Assembly: GCF_900109615.1 (NCBI RefSeq)
Contig: NZ_FOIX01000002.1
Span: 310,001-374,000, forward strand
Reading direction: 5' to 3'
Origin: Kaistella antarctica
GTDB taxonomy: Bacteria; Bacteroidota; Bacteroidia; Flavobacteriales; Weeksellaceae
DNA length: 64,000 nt
The notes under the pieces: generated by a model
Databases searched by the model: none
What the model was told of the DNA's origin: nothing
What the model saw: only the letters and a program-made list of their open reading frames with translations
Program-made: the position numbers and the translations under genes
Shown: one piece after another, positions 44,431 to 54,036 of the stretch
Position numbering within the stretch: the stretch's first letter is position 1
Layout of the letters: every line of letters starts with the position of its first letter

Positions 44431-45222
44431 ATGAGCCACACTCCACCAATTTTCATTAATCATGGCAAGAATTCATCGGCTTTTCTTACGCTTGACAAGC
44501 CGACTAGTTTAGTTGTTTTCGTGCATGGATTTAACGGAAAAGCGACCGGAACTTGGGACGATTTCCCTGCCTTAATCAGAAGCAAAAATGATTTTTCCAA
44601 CGCTGATGTTATCTTTTATGGTTACGACAGTATGAAAGGACAAGCCAATAACAATGCGCTTAAATTTTACAATTTTCTGACGTCGGTTTGTGAAAACAGT
44701 CCAAATAATTTAGGTTTTAACCGCGATAGTATAAATGACCAATTTCGATACGAAAATGTAGTGGTGATCGCACACTCTTTAGGCGCGATCGTAGTTCGTA
44801 GAGCTTTGCTCACAGCGAAAAATGAAAATAAATCCTGGTTGGAAAACTTTAAAATGATTTTGTTTGCTCCTGCTCATTGCGGCGCTAGAGTTCAGAAAAT
44901 AATTTTGGAAAGTCTGCCCATCGTTGGTCGCTTGTTGGCAGGTTTGGTATTGGTGAAAATACCAATCATCGATGATCTGGGACCGCAATCTCAAGCAATC
45001 CTCAATCTAATTTCAGATTCAAAAAGTTATTTGGGTAAAGATAGCGGCCAGTTTACAATTGCACATAAAGTAATTTGGGCAGACAATGAAATTGTAGTTC
45101 ACAACGACCAGTTCTGCAGTGATCCTGCGCCCATTTTGATTGACAAAAAGTCCCACACTTCAGTTTGTAAACCAACTGCAACTTATCTTGATCCGTACGA
45201 AATTGTAATTAATGCTTTATAA
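44431..45222 (+). CDS. Alpha/beta-hydrolase, SERAC1/PGAP1-like
   Basis: A 263-residue cytoplasmic lipase-like protein. The oxyanion motif is VVFVHGFNG and the nucleophile elbow is Ser116 in AHSLGA. The ATW-type segment TGTWDDFPALI matches SERAC1/DUF676-like hydrolases. The ATG at 44431 is chosen over a TTG 39 bp upstream. A gene of unknown function follows after 9 bp. Hydrolases of this type act on lipids or protein-linked lipids and also occur in some defence and toxin-immunity settings; neither role is shown here. Confidence 0.82.
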   Translation: MSHTPPIFINHGKNSSAFLTLDKPTSLVVFVHGFNGKATGTWDDFPALIRSKNDFSNADVIFYGYDSMKGQANNNALKFYNFLTSVCENSPNNLGFNRDSINDQFRYENVVVIAHSLGAIVVRRALLTAKNENKSWLENFKMILFAPAHCGARVQKIILESLPIVGRLLAGLVLVKIPIIDDLGPQSQAILNLISDSKSYLGKDSGQFTIAHKVIWADNEIVVHNDQFCSDPAPILIDKKSHTSVCKPTATYLDPYEIVINAL

Positions 45223-45231
45223 AGATTTATT

Positions 45232-46212
45232 ATGGATATTAAAGATGTGAATTTTGAGATTATTACAAAGCAATATCGTGAAAAAGGGCCTGCCGCAAAA
45301 GGTTTTGAAACACTAAGTGCTCTCATGAAAGATGACGAATTACTGAGTTTGCGAATTCTATTGAGAAATCATCTCCAAAGCCCGATTGAAACTACCTTAG
45401 AGGTTGACGAAAGAGACAACATCGACTTTCTAATTGACTATTATAGCATTTTAGAGATCGGTTTGATTGCGAACTATTTTCCAAATCCACTTCCAGCTGA
45501 AGTTGAGAGAGAGATTGAATTTATTTTAAAAAATAAATTTGTTAACCAATATTTTACGCAATATTATCCGTTAATCTTACCTCAAATTTTGATGAAGCAA
45601 GTTTTAGAAAGTAACGGCGAAATGTATTTCCAGCGTCAAAGTGTAGAGAATTCTGCGGGTTTGTTTGATCGTTTTCTAATGCTTAACCAAGTTAAAAGGA
45701 ACGATGAAGATATCAACCAGTTTCTTTGGTTTTTAGATGATGGCTGGACGGGAGGTTATTCTATCACTGACTTTTGGAAAGTGCTAAAGGATCGAGATCT
45801 TATTAAAGACAAGTTAGATCTTGCTAATAACAATCCTTTAAATAGCTCGTTGTGGGGTTTCATTAAATATACTCAGTTTCTGGCAGATTTTGCCGACTTA
45901 TTGCGAGATAGCCGAGAAGATGCGCTCCTACAATCCTCTTTCTGGCACTATCAATCCTATTGGTTTGAGCACATGAAAAATGGACTTGGCGACATCGTAG
46001 AAATCGGTCTTAAAAATATAAGTGAATCAGTGATAAATTTGAATGAGGCTGAAATTATCAAAGACAAAGGTTCTTTCCTGAATTCGAAAAAAGAAATAGA
46101 TGAATGGCAAGAGAGCAGTTTAGAATTAGAAGGAGTGGAAGAAGATATCACCTATTTGCTGAATCAAGAATTGGGGGAGCCGCTCAGGAAATTTTACTCT
46201 CAAAGTGAATAG
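45232..46212 (+). CDS. Protein of unknown function, partner of the upstream hydrolase
   Basis: A 326-residue soluble protein with no signal peptide or TM helix. It is mostly helical by appearance and rich in Asp, Glu, Leu and Asn. Aromatic-rich stretches stand out (FLWFLDDGWTGGYSITDFW; SSFWHYQSYWFEHMKNG). I recognise no domain. It starts 9 bp after the hydrolase stop, so the two genes form an operon, flanked by a tandem-hairpin terminator upstream and a convergent transporter downstream. Confidence 0.75.
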   Translation: MDIKDVNFEIITKQYREKGPAAKGFETLSALMKDDELLSLRILLRNHLQSPIETTLEVDERDNIDFLIDYYSILEIGLIANYFPNPLPAEVEREIEFILKNKFVNQYFTQYYPLILPQILMKQVLESNGEMYFQRQSVENSAGLFDRFLMLNQVKRNDEDINQFLWFLDDGWTGGYSITDFWKVLKDRDLIKDKLDLANNNPLNSSLWGFIKYTQFLADFADLLRDSREDALLQSSFWHYQSYWFEHMKNGLGDIVEIGLKNISESVINLNEAEIIKDKGSFLNSKKEIDEWQESSLELEGVEEDITYLLNQELGEPLRKFYSQSE

Positions 46213-46316
46213 AAATGCTTTTTAATGATTAAAATTTTTTATTAAAACTTACCCGATACCCCGAAGGTCGTCAATTATCATTAGTTAATTTTAAGAAATA
46301 ATTAGATTGATAAATT

Positions 46317-47606
46317 TTATTTAATTTTTTTTAAAGCTACAGTTTTGTTGCTGAGAAATAGGGTGATTACAAAACCTATACTCAGTAATGTGATTCCAGT
46401 TAGGTAGGTTCTCGGTCCAATTAGCTCCGGATTTGTGGCATAAAAATCACGAATATAAGCGGCGACTTGCGGACCTATAATTCCACCAAACGACCACGCT
46501 GTAAGGATGACTCCATAAATAATGGGCATCAATTTTTCCTGAAAAACATCTAGAATATAAGAGGGCATTGCACCAAATCCACCGCCATAACAGAAGAGAA
46601 TGTAGCAAACCAATGCTCCGAAAATGTATGGATTCGTGGTAAACATCAGAAAAATAAAAACGATGATCTGAGAGCCCAAAATCAAACGAAAAACTTGTAT
46701 TCTTCCCAATCGATCTGAAAGACCACCCCAAATAAATCTCCCTATTCCATTAAATAAAGAGCTGATTGCGATTAAAGTTCCGCCAGCAACTGCTAGGTTT
46801 TCAGCACTCATTGTCGGGGATTTCTGCCCCAGTAAATCTTGAATCATCGGTGACTGCATGCTGATAAACATAATTCCGGCTGAAATATTTAAAAAAAAGA
46901 CGAGCCACATTCCGATGAATTGAGTAGAAAGTAAACTTTGTTTTAAGGTCAATTCATTTTTAATATTGTGGTCGAAATCACTGTTGTCAGGAATGACATA
47001 TCCTTTCGGAACAATTCCATTTGGCGGATTCTTCATCGATATAGCCGTGGGAATTCCAATCGCAAAAAGAACAATAGAAATATACACGAAAACCTCAACC
47101 ATATTTTCTTCTGCCAATTGTATAAAAATGGGCGCAATTATATTTGACATTAGCAAAGCACCAAGTCCAAATCCCATGACCACCATTCCTGTGACCAAAC
47201 CTTTCTTATCTGGAAACCATTCTGAGACCGTTGCGACTGGAGTTACATATCCCAAGCCTAATCCAATTCCCCCAACCATGCCAAATCCAACATAGAAAAG
47301 AGGTAGACTGCCAACTGACATTGCGTAGGCACTTATTAAATATCCCAAACTGTAAAGTGTTGCGCCAATGGTCGCTAATTTTTGCGGACCGAATTTTGGC
47401 AAAATCAGTCCACCTATTGCTGCTGATAAACCCAGAAATAGAATAGCGATACTAAAGATCCACATGGTTTGAACATTAGACCAGCCATATTCAGCCATAA
47501 TTGGTTTTTGAAAAAAGCTCCAGGCATAAACCGTTCCCAGCACAACTTGCAGGAGCATTCCCATGATAGCGATCAACCAACGGTTCGAGTTTTTGGTCTG
47601 CATCAA
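46317..47606 (-). CDS. OFA-family MFS transporter (oxalate/formate antiporter-like)
   Basis: A 429-residue, 12-TM major-facilitator protein. The OFA signature is seen in LLQVVLGTVYAWSFFQKPI at the N-terminus, YVGFGMVGGIGLGLGYVTPVATVSEWFPDKKGL, and WGGLSDRLGRIQVF between TM8 and TM9. OxlT exchanges oxalate and formate; most bacterial homologues carry other monocarboxylates such as lactate or pyruvate. The substrate is not deducible. It has a consensus -7 element 28 bp upstream. Confidence 0.92.
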   Translation of the reverse strand: MMQTKNSNRWLIAIMGMLLQVVLGTVYAWSFFQKPIMAEYGWSNVQTMWIFSIAILFLGLSAAIGGLILPKFGPQKLATIGATLYSLGYLISAYAMSVGSLPLFYVGFGMVGGIGLGLGYVTPVATVSEWFPDKKGLVTGMVVMGFGLGALLMSNIIAPIFIQLAEENMVEVFVYISIVLFAIGIPTAISMKNPPNGIVPKGYVIPDNSDFDHNIKNELTLKQSLLSTQFIGMWLVFFLNISAGIMFISMQSPMIQDLLGQKSPTMSAENLAVAGGTLIAISSLFNGIGRFIWGGLSDRLGRIQVFRLILGSQIIVFIFLMFTTNPYIFGALVCYILFCYGGGFGAMPSYILDVFQEKLMPIIYGVILTAWSFGGIIGPQVAAYIRDFYATNPELIGPRTYLTGITLLSIGFVITLFLSNKTVALKKIK

Positions 47607-47633
47607 AAAAGCTTTTAGTTCGATATTAAATTA

Positions 47634-47641
47634 CAAATTTA
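47634..47641 (-). promoter_or_regulatory. -7 element of the MFS gene
   Basis: On the minus strand this reads TAAATTTG, an exact TAnnTTTG match, 27 bases before the start codon. Confidence 0.5.
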
Positions 47642-47848
47642 AAATTACCTCTAATTGAGGCAAAACGATTGTTCTAGCGTATGATTTTAGGCATGTTAAC
47701 ATTCTTCTGAGACAAGATTTTTTTTTAGATATTCCGTAAATATTGTAGAAGAGGTCGTTAGGATTCGTAAATACTTTTTTCGTTCTTTGCAATTAGAAAT
47801 GTTTGTACAGGAATTATCAATATTCCGGTCAAGAAAATCACCTCAATT

Positions 47849-48841
47849 ATGTCAACAGAAAAAAATACTCAAGAAAAAGTAAGACTTCATATTCGCAATA
47901 AAAACCGTGAGAGATACGATCTGGAAGCTTTGGTTACTGCAGTGCCAGAACTCAAAGAATATATTAAGCCCAGCAAAAGTGGAGAAGATTCGGTTGACTT
48001 TGCCAATCCTGTGGCAGTTAAATTGTTGAATAAAGCTTTGTTGAGTCATTATTACGACGTAAAAAACTGGGACTTCCCAGAAGAAAACCTGGTTCCGCCA
48101 ATTCCCGGCAGAGCGGATTATATTCATTACATGGCCGATTTATTGGGTCAAACTAATTTCGGTGAAATTCCCATGGGCGATAAAATTAAATGTTTGGATA
48201 TTGGAGTAGGCGCGAATTGTATTTATCCAATCGTTGGCGTTACCGAATATGGCTGGAGTTTTATAGGTTCAGATGTCGATCCAAAATCAATTGAATCTGC
48301 CACCAATATTGTCAATTCAAATCCTTCTCTGGAAGGAAAAGTTGAATGCAGATTGCAGGAAAATAGTACGGCCATTTTTGAAGGTATTTTAAACACGGAT
48401 GAGAAAATTGACTTTTCGATTTGCAATCCACCCTTTCATTCCTCGACCGAAGAAGCGGAAAAAAGCAGCCGACGAAAAGTTAAGAATTTATCCGGAAAAA
48501 AAGTCGTACGACCTGAACTCAATTTTGCGGGAATAAGCAACGAACTCATCTGTGAAGGTGGCGAACATACCTTCATTCACAACATGATTAAAGAAAGTGA
48601 GCAATTTGGTAAAAATTGTTATTGGTTTTCGACTTTGGTTTCTAAAAAATCAAACCTAAAAGGTATTTACAAAGTTTTGAACGACATGGAAGCTACCGGA
48701 ATCAAAACCATTCCGATTGGAACGGGTAATAAATCAAGCCGAATTATTGCGTGGTCTTTCTTATCTAAAGAGGAGCAAAAAGAGTGGCGCGAAAAGAGAT
48801 GGAGAACGGCGGAAGAGAAGTCAGAAGCAGTTAGTGAATAA
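47849..48841 (+). CDS. rlmF: 23S rRNA A1618 N6-methyltransferase
   Basis: A 330-residue SAM-dependent methyltransferase that methylates A1618 of 23S rRNA. The SAM-binding motif is CLDIGVGANCIYP (115-127), and the catalytic motif is Asn193-Pro-Pro-Phe196 (CNPPFHSS), the NPPF form used for adenine-N6 methylation. The ending KSSRIIAWSFLSKEEQ is typical of RlmF. It is monocistronic. Confidence 0.95.
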   Translation: MSTEKNTQEKVRLHIRNKNRERYDLEALVTAVPELKEYIKPSKSGEDSVDFANPVAVKLLNKALLSHYYDVKNWDFPEENLVPPIPGRADYIHYMADLLGQTNFGEIPMGDKIKCLDIGVGANCIYPIVGVTEYGWSFIGSDVDPKSIESATNIVNSNPSLEGKVECRLQENSTAIFEGILNTDEKIDFSICNPPFHSSTEEAEKSSRRKVKNLSGKKVVRPELNFAGISNELICEGGEHTFIHNMIKESEQFGKNCYWFSTLVSKKSNLKGIYKVLNDMEATGIKTIPIGTGNKSSRIIAWSFLSKEEQKEWREKRWRTAEEKSEAVSE

Positions 48842-48925
48842 TTAGATCACATTCAGTTTATTAAATATGATCAAGTAAAAACCTGACGTAAAATTGCAAG
48901 AGATCAATAAAATACATTCGTTTTC

Positions 48926-49972
48926 ATGGTAATAATAATCGGCGCAGGTTTATCTGGTTTACTCACCGCTTTCCGTCTCAAAAAGCAAGGAATACCATTT
49001 AAAATATTAGAAGCTAGAAATAGAATTGGCGGGAGAATCAACACCGTCTTGGAATCAAATAATACGCCTGTTGAAATGGGTGCGACTTGGTTTCAAAATA
49101 ATCATCAAAATTTAATTGCGCTTTTAAAAGAATTAGGTTTGAATGGTTTTGAACAATTTATGGACGAAACTGTTTTGTTTCAGCAGCAAGCTAATTCTCC
49201 CATTCAGTTGATGGAAATTGGCAAGCAAGCTCCCAGTTACAGAATTGCTGGCGGGACTTCCAATTTAATAAATGCTTTATTTCAAACTCTGAGAGATGAT
49301 GAAGTCTTGCTCAACCAAACCGTTACTAAAATTATTTTTAAAGAAGATTCTATTCAAGTTTATGGCAATGAAATTTTTGCGGCCAGTCAAGTTGTTTTAG
49401 CCATTCCACCAAAATTATGGGCAAACAAGATTTTGTTTGAGCCGAATCTCGCCAGGGATTTGATGGATGTTGCTCAACAAACGCACACTTGGATGGAAGA
49501 TTCGATTAAAGTTGCGTTGACTTATAAAGAACCTTTTTGGCAGGACGATGATCAACCAGGAACTTTCTTTAGCAACGCCGGTCCAATCACAGAATTTTAT
49601 GATCACTGCAATATCGAACGGACAAAGTTTGCACTTTGTGGATTTATAAATTCAGCCTTTAAAAATTTCCCTCATGAAGAGCGACAAAATCTGGTTATCA
49701 ATCAACTCAAATCAGTTTTTGGTCAGAAAGTAGAATCGTTTTTAGATTACGAAGAAGGTGTTTGGAGTGAAGAGGAGTATACTTTTGCTCGGTCTGAGTA
49801 TGATGTTTTCCCACATCAAAATAATGGCAACACAATTTTCAACCAACCCCTTTTTAACGATCGATTGTTTATTTCAAGTTCTGAAGTTTCAGCTGAAAGT
49901 CCGGGATATATGGAAGGTGCTGTTTATGCTGGAAATGTAATAGCAGAAAAATTGATTTCATTCATTAAATAA
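48926..49972 (+). CDS. Flavin-containing amine oxidase-like protein
   Basis: A 348-residue FAD-dependent oxidoreductase. The Rossmann motif is GAGLSGLLTAFRLKKQG (7-23), followed by the ARNRIGGRINT loop of monoamine oxidase/phytoene desaturase-like proteins. The C-terminal FAD contact region is SSEVSAESPGYMEGAVYAG. It is somewhat short for the family but has both ends. The substrate is unknown. It is convergent with the DUF2383 gene over a shared terminator. Confidence 0.88.
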   Translation: MVIIIGAGLSGLLTAFRLKKQGIPFKILEARNRIGGRINTVLESNNTPVEMGATWFQNNHQNLIALLKELGLNGFEQFMDETVLFQQQANSPIQLMEIGKQAPSYRIAGGTSNLINALFQTLRDDEVLLNQTVTKIIFKEDSIQVYGNEIFAASQVVLAIPPKLWANKILFEPNLARDLMDVAQQTHTWMEDSIKVALTYKEPFWQDDDQPGTFFSNAGPITEFYDHCNIERTKFALCGFINSAFKNFPHEERQNLVINQLKSVFGQKVESFLDYEEGVWSEEEYTFARSEYDVFPHQNNGNTIFNQPLFNDRLFISSSEVSAESPGYMEGAVYAGNVIAEKLISFIK

Positions 49973-50005
49973 AAATGGCTTCCCAATTTGGCAAACCATT
50001 TTTTT
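49971..50005. terminator. Bidirectional terminator
   Basis: AAAAATGG / CCATTTTT stem with a 17-base loop and a T-run, spanning the amine-oxidase stop and shared with the convergent DUF2383 gene. Confidence 0.7.
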
Positions 50006-50021
50006 ATAGTAATAAGTTTGA

Positions 50022-50465
50022 TTAAGAAGTAAATCCTTCCATCACTCTCAACGAAGCCAGAGCTTTATCAACAGAAAGTTTCTGTTTAACAACGGTATCT
50101 CTAACGTCTTGTGGTAAAACTGCATCTTCTAAAACATCACCATATTCTTCTGAGAAAGCTTCTTCACCACGAATACATTCATCGTAGATTGCTTGGTCTC
50201 CCGTTGCAAAAGCATCTCTAATAGAAATCCAAGTGCGGTGTAAATCACCAGCGAGGCTTGTTCCTTTGTCTGGTTCGCCACCATATTTAGAAATCAAACC
50301 TTTGATTTCATGTCCGAAATCGTATCTGTTTTTAGATTGATTTTCGAAATACCCTCTCAATGAAGTGTGCTCAATTTTTTCAGCTGCTTCTTTATATCCT
50401 TTCTCTGCGTCGTAATTTTTTGTTAGTAAATCGTTTAAAATGCTAACTACTTTGTCATTTTCCAT
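50022..50465 (-). CDS. DUF2383/PA2169-family four-helix protein
   Basis: A 147-residue ferritin-like four-helix-bundle protein (pattern VVSILNDLLTKNYDAEKGYKEAAE, HRTWISIRDAFATGDQAIYDECIRGEE). The ATG at 50465 is chosen because the 15 upstream codons do not resemble the family. Family members are small soluble proteins induced in stress or stationary phase, of unknown mechanism. A -7 element lies 55 bp upstream. Confidence 0.88.
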   Translation of the reverse strand: MENDKVVSILNDLLTKNYDAEKGYKEAAEKIEHTSLRGYFENQSKNRYDFGHEIKGLISKYGGEPDKGTSLAGDLHRTWISIRDAFATGDQAIYDECIRGEEAFSEEYGDVLEDAVLPQDVRDTVVKQKLSVDKALASLRVMEGFTS

Positions 50466-50520
50466 TTTATATAATTTTAATGTTGTTGATGATTTTAATA
50501 CAGAAAACATTCCATTAAAT

Positions 50521-50528
50521 CAAAAATA
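50521..50528 (-). promoter_or_regulatory. -7 element of the DUF2383 gene
   Basis: On the minus strand this reads TATTTTTG, an exact TAnnTTTG match. Confidence 0.5.
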
Positions 50529-50705
50529 GTAAGATTTAACACAGTTTAACATCTGTCGACGTTCAACTAAAAAAATGGAGTCGTGGTAGAAAAAGAATAA
50601 TAATTTGAGCGATTAATTTTTTAGCTGCATTTTTTAGTACTTTAGTTTTTTCCTTTCTAAATTTTATTTAAAGGCAAAACCTAAATATTAAAAATATCTT
50701 TCCCA

Positions 50706-51227
50706 ATGCAAACTGCAAAAGATAAACTTCTCTATATTCTTTATTGGACGGCCATTTTCGTTGTGTCTGGATCTATGTTGGTCTATGGAGTTGCAAAACC
50801 AATCCAGTTTCAAAATTTCTCAGGTGCAGCCAATTTAAATCTTTCAGCAGGTCATCAATTGATGTGGACTTTCTACAGCTATACAAAGGCTTATCCCATT
50901 ATTATTGGAGTTTTTGAAATAATTGGCGCGATTGCAATATTATTTAACCGAACCAGAATTTTCGGCTGCATCTTTTTGACCATTATTTTGAGTAATATTA
51001 TTATTCAAGATTATTTGTATGAGGTCTTTGCTTTAGGTACTGCCGTTTTTTATCAACTTTTGGTTTTACTAATTCTTCTTTTCGATTTCGATAAATTGAA
51101 AATAATCATGAAAGTGTTGTTTAAATCTCGCCCAAAGAATCGCCATTTAATTTTACTAATTATTGCTTTGATTCTTTCATTGGGCATCAAGTTTTTTGAA
51201 GGAAAACTATTAAGCTTTTTCCTGTAA
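50706..51227 (+). CDS. DoxX-like four-TM membrane protein
   Basis: A 173-residue inner-membrane protein with four to five hydrophobic helices. The pattern IFVVSGSMLVYGVAKPIQF and YPIIIGVFEIIGAIAILF is of the DoxX superfamily. The role is unknown. It is longer than the DoxX-like pair at 32.3-32.9 kb and not close to them in sequence. It is monocistronic. Confidence 0.7.
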   Translation: MQTAKDKLLYILYWTAIFVVSGSMLVYGVAKPIQFQNFSGAANLNLSAGHQLMWTFYSYTKAYPIIIGVFEIIGAIAILFNRTRIFGCIFLTIILSNIIIQDYLYEVFALGTAVFYQLLVLLILLFDFDKLKIIMKVLFKSRPKNRHLILLIIALILSLGIKFFEGKLLSFFL

Positions 51228-51430
51228 ATAAATCTCGCCGAAATTCGTAAGATTATAATGCTATAAAAGCGATTTATATTAATAAAAATTGTATTTTTCC
51301 AACCTAATTTTCTATTTATATAATGAAATGAGAGGCATCTTTGCTTTTTGATTAACATTATTAAATCAGCCATTACATAAAAACAAATTTAAAAATATTT
51401 AATACTCACCTTTACCTCAATAAAAATTTT

Positions 51431-52648
51431 ATGAAAAAAACAATTTTACTTTTTGCTGTTCTTTTGTCTTTGGTTGCATTTGCGCAAATTAGATTTGAAA
51501 AAGCTTACTATATTGATAACTCAGATAACAGAGTTGAATGTTTGATTAAAAACGTCGACTGGAAAAATAACCCAGACTTCTTTAATTATCAATTAGGCGA
51601 AAATGCCGAAATCAGAACGGCCACGGTAAAAGAGGTCAAAGTATTTGAAATTTATAATCAGTCGAAGTTTATTCGAAGCATAGTAGATTTTGACAAATCG
51701 AGTATCAATATCAGAAATTTAAGTGAAAGTAAAGAACCAGAATTTGTTCAGCGACAGTTGTTTTTAAAGCAGTTGGTTACTGGTGCCGCAAATTTATACA
51801 AATATGAAGAAGGCAACGATGCTAAGTTTTTTTATCAAAAAGGATCTGAGGAAATTAAACCATTAATTTATAAACCTTTTCAGCTTGAGCTTTATCAAAT
51901 TGCGTATAACGAATCGTACAAACAACAACTAAGCGCTGCATTAAATTGTGGAGGCATGAATAATAATCAAACAAATTCTCTAAAATATAAAGAGAAAGAT
52001 ATGGTAGAGATCTTTTCCAAGTATAACGAGTGCTCTGATCCTAATTATATTACTGCGGCTCCAATTAAAAAAGGAGGAACGATACATTTATCCGTTCGCC
52101 CAAGGGTCAGTCTTTCTTCGCTGCAATTAACGAATTCTATGACTAGAGACGTCTTCGAATTTGGTGATAATACAGGTTTGGGTGTAGGAGTTGAACTGGA
52201 ATATGTGTTACCGTTCAACAAGAGTAAGTGGGCGATTATTTTAGAACCTACTTACCGAACTTATAAGGCAGAAACAGTGATTGAACCGTTTTATATGGCT
52301 GGAATGAAATTATTTGCTTTTGCAGATTATCAGTCGATTGAAGTGCCGATTGGAATTCGTCATTATATGTACATCGATTCCAACTCTAGAATATTCCTTA
52401 ATGCTCAATATGTATTCGATCTGAATTTAGGTTCCTCGCTGGAAGTGAAACGTGCTGATGGTTTTGTAACTCAGAATATTGATGTAGATGCATTTTCAAA
52501 TTTTGCGATTGGTGCTGGTTACAGTTACAAATCTAAATATGGCGCCGAAATCAGATATTTTACGAATCGAAATATTGTAAAAGGATATCCTAATTTCAGT
52601 ACTTCTTACAGTAATGTGTCGCTAATCTTGAGTTACACTATTTTCTAA
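51431..52648 (+). CDS. Outer-membrane beta-barrel protein with N-terminal soluble domain
   Basis: A 405-residue protein with a signal peptide (1-18, ending LVAFAQ). A soluble N-terminal region (about 20-215) contains a Cys pair (Cys177, Cys201) and is followed by a porin-like barrel (about 218-405) that ends in an aromatic residue (YTIF), as outer-membrane barrels do. It resembles a common Bacteroidota outer-membrane family of unknown function. No partner gene is evident. Confidence 0.78.
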   Translation: MKKTILLFAVLLSLVAFAQIRFEKAYYIDNSDNRVECLIKNVDWKNNPDFFNYQLGENAEIRTATVKEVKVFEIYNQSKFIRSIVDFDKSSINIRNLSESKEPEFVQRQLFLKQLVTGAANLYKYEEGNDAKFFYQKGSEEIKPLIYKPFQLELYQIAYNESYKQQLSAALNCGGMNNNQTNSLKYKEKDMVEIFSKYNECSDPNYITAAPIKKGGTIHLSVRPRVSLSSLQLTNSMTRDVFEFGDNTGLGVGVELEYVLPFNKSKWAIILEPTYRTYKAETVIEPFYMAGMKLFAFADYQSIEVPIGIRHYMYIDSNSRIFLNAQYVFDLNLGSSLEVKRADGFVTQNIDVDAFSNFAIGAGYSYKSKYGAEIRYFTNRNIVKGYPNFSTSYSNVSLILSYTIF

Positions 52649-52709
52649 TGATTTAAAATATCACCTCCACCGCGCAAACTGTTTTTAAAGTAAATTGTTT
52701 TAAATTTTT

Positions 52710-53209
52710 ATGAGAAGGTTAAAACTTAAAATTGCAGCATTTTTTTATTTATTTTAGTTTTGTTTTTATTAACTCTTCTAAAACTGAATGTTGTTGATGA
52801 TCTTCCGGTGTGGTCTGAGACCAAATTAACTTTAAATAAATTGCCTTTTGTCTCTATAGCAAGCGGAGTCTTAACATTTTCTCTAATTTTGTTCTTTGAA
52901 AAGAGATTCGATTTTTGGGCGGGTTTTAATTTTGTGTGGATCTTTACTTTGGTTTTTGTTGTAAATCTCTATTTTATAACTGATCGCCATTATGAACTTG
53001 TAGATTATGGTTTTTCGGAACAATTGCACAATTATAGAACCAAAAAATACCGTGAGGGAAATTGGATTAATACCCAATTTATAGTTGGTGAGGATACTTT
53101 GTATTTCAATCAAAATCCAGAGTTGCATGCGGTTTACAGCGGTGATTATGTTTTGTATAAAAGCAGATTTCAAAAGTTTTACTATTTGAAGTCATCTAGT
53201 CAGAAATAA
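52710..53209 (+). CDS. Small membrane protein, reading frame broken in a T7 run
   Basis: Two frames seem to belong to one gene. ATG at 52710 opens MRRLKLKIAAFF and hits a stop at 52755. The frame in use downstream (to 53209) has no ATG at its 5' end. A shift of -1 in the seven-T run at 52740-52746 joins them and gives a natural N-terminus, basic then IAAFFLFILVLFLLTLL, and a total of 166 residues. With one added T the length becomes a whole number of codons. Three to four TM segments are predicted. The break may be a sequencing or assembly slip, a real mutation, or slippage on the T tract. The alternative is a TTG start at 52760. Function unknown. Confidence 0.6.
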
Positions 53210-53290
53210 TCGGATCAGCTGAATTAAATCGTACTTTAGAGCGAGCTATAATTCTACTTAAACGATCTCATTAAATAAATTCGCAAAAAA

Positions 53291-53884
53291 ATGTGGTGGC
53301 ACTATCTTCTGGTTTTTCTAGGTGCGTTGTTATTTGACATCGTTCCCTTTCCGTTTCTACCGGCATTTACCATCATGATGCTTCTTCAGATTATTTTTGA
53401 TTTGAATGTTTGGGCCGTGATTGTAATTGGCGTGGCTGGGTCTGTTTTGGGACGATATTTACTTCTCTTGTATGCCCCCTTAATCGCTGGCAAATATTTA
53501 ACATCATCAAAAAATAAAGACATTCAGTTCTTGGGAGATAAAATAAATGAGAACAAATGGAAAGGTCAACTCTTTATTCTGGCTTATTCACTATTGCCGC
53601 TTCCCACCACACCTCTTTTTCTGGGAGCTGGCATTTCAAAGTTGAAACCGAAATTTATTATTCCCGCGTTTATTGTGGGAAAGTTTACGAGTGATACATT
53701 TGCTTTGTTCTTTGGGAAATATGCCTCAGATAATTTTGAAAACATTATCGATAATACTTTGTCCTGGCAGTCCATTGCGAGTTTGGTTCTGAGTGTAGTT
53801 CTTCTTTTTAGTCTTTTTTTTATTGATTGGCGAACTTTAATTCAAAACAAGAAATTAGTCTTTAAATTTAAAATTTGGAAGTAG
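53291..53884 (+). CDS. VTT/DedA-like membrane protein
   Basis: A 197-residue polytopic protein with about five hydrophobic segments, including re-entrant-like Pro/Gly-rich stretches (FDIVPFPFLPAFTIM; LLPLPTTPLFLGAGISKLKPKFIIPAFIVGKF) as in VTT/DedA-type proteins that move phospholipids across the membrane. The match is by pattern only and the substrate is uncertain. It is monocistronic. Confidence 0.65.
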   Translation: MWWHYLLVFLGALLFDIVPFPFLPAFTIMMLLQIIFDLNVWAVIVIGVAGSVLGRYLLLLYAPLIAGKYLTSSKNKDIQFLGDKINENKWKGQLFILAYSLLPLPTTPLFLGAGISKLKPKFIIPAFIVGKFTSDTFALFFGKYASDNFENIIDNTLSWQSIASLVLSVVLLFSLFFIDWRTLIQNKKLVFKFKIWK

Positions 53885-53989
53885 ATTTTATTTAAAAGTT
53901 TCAGCTTGAATTTTGAAATATCTTCTATTGATTCAGTTGGCCTTCTCTTTACGCTTTCAGATCACAATTCATCGTTGAAAGTAAATGAG

Positions 53990-53997
53990 TAATTTTG
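53990..53997 (+). promoter_or_regulatory. -7 element of the pentapeptide-repeat gene
   Basis: TAATTTTG, exact TAnnTTTG match. It lies across a TTG that could be read as a start, which supports choosing the ATG at 54037. Confidence 0.55.
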
Positions 53998-54036
53998 CCG
54001 CTCCTTAATAATTGTCATTACAAAACGAAGAAGAAC

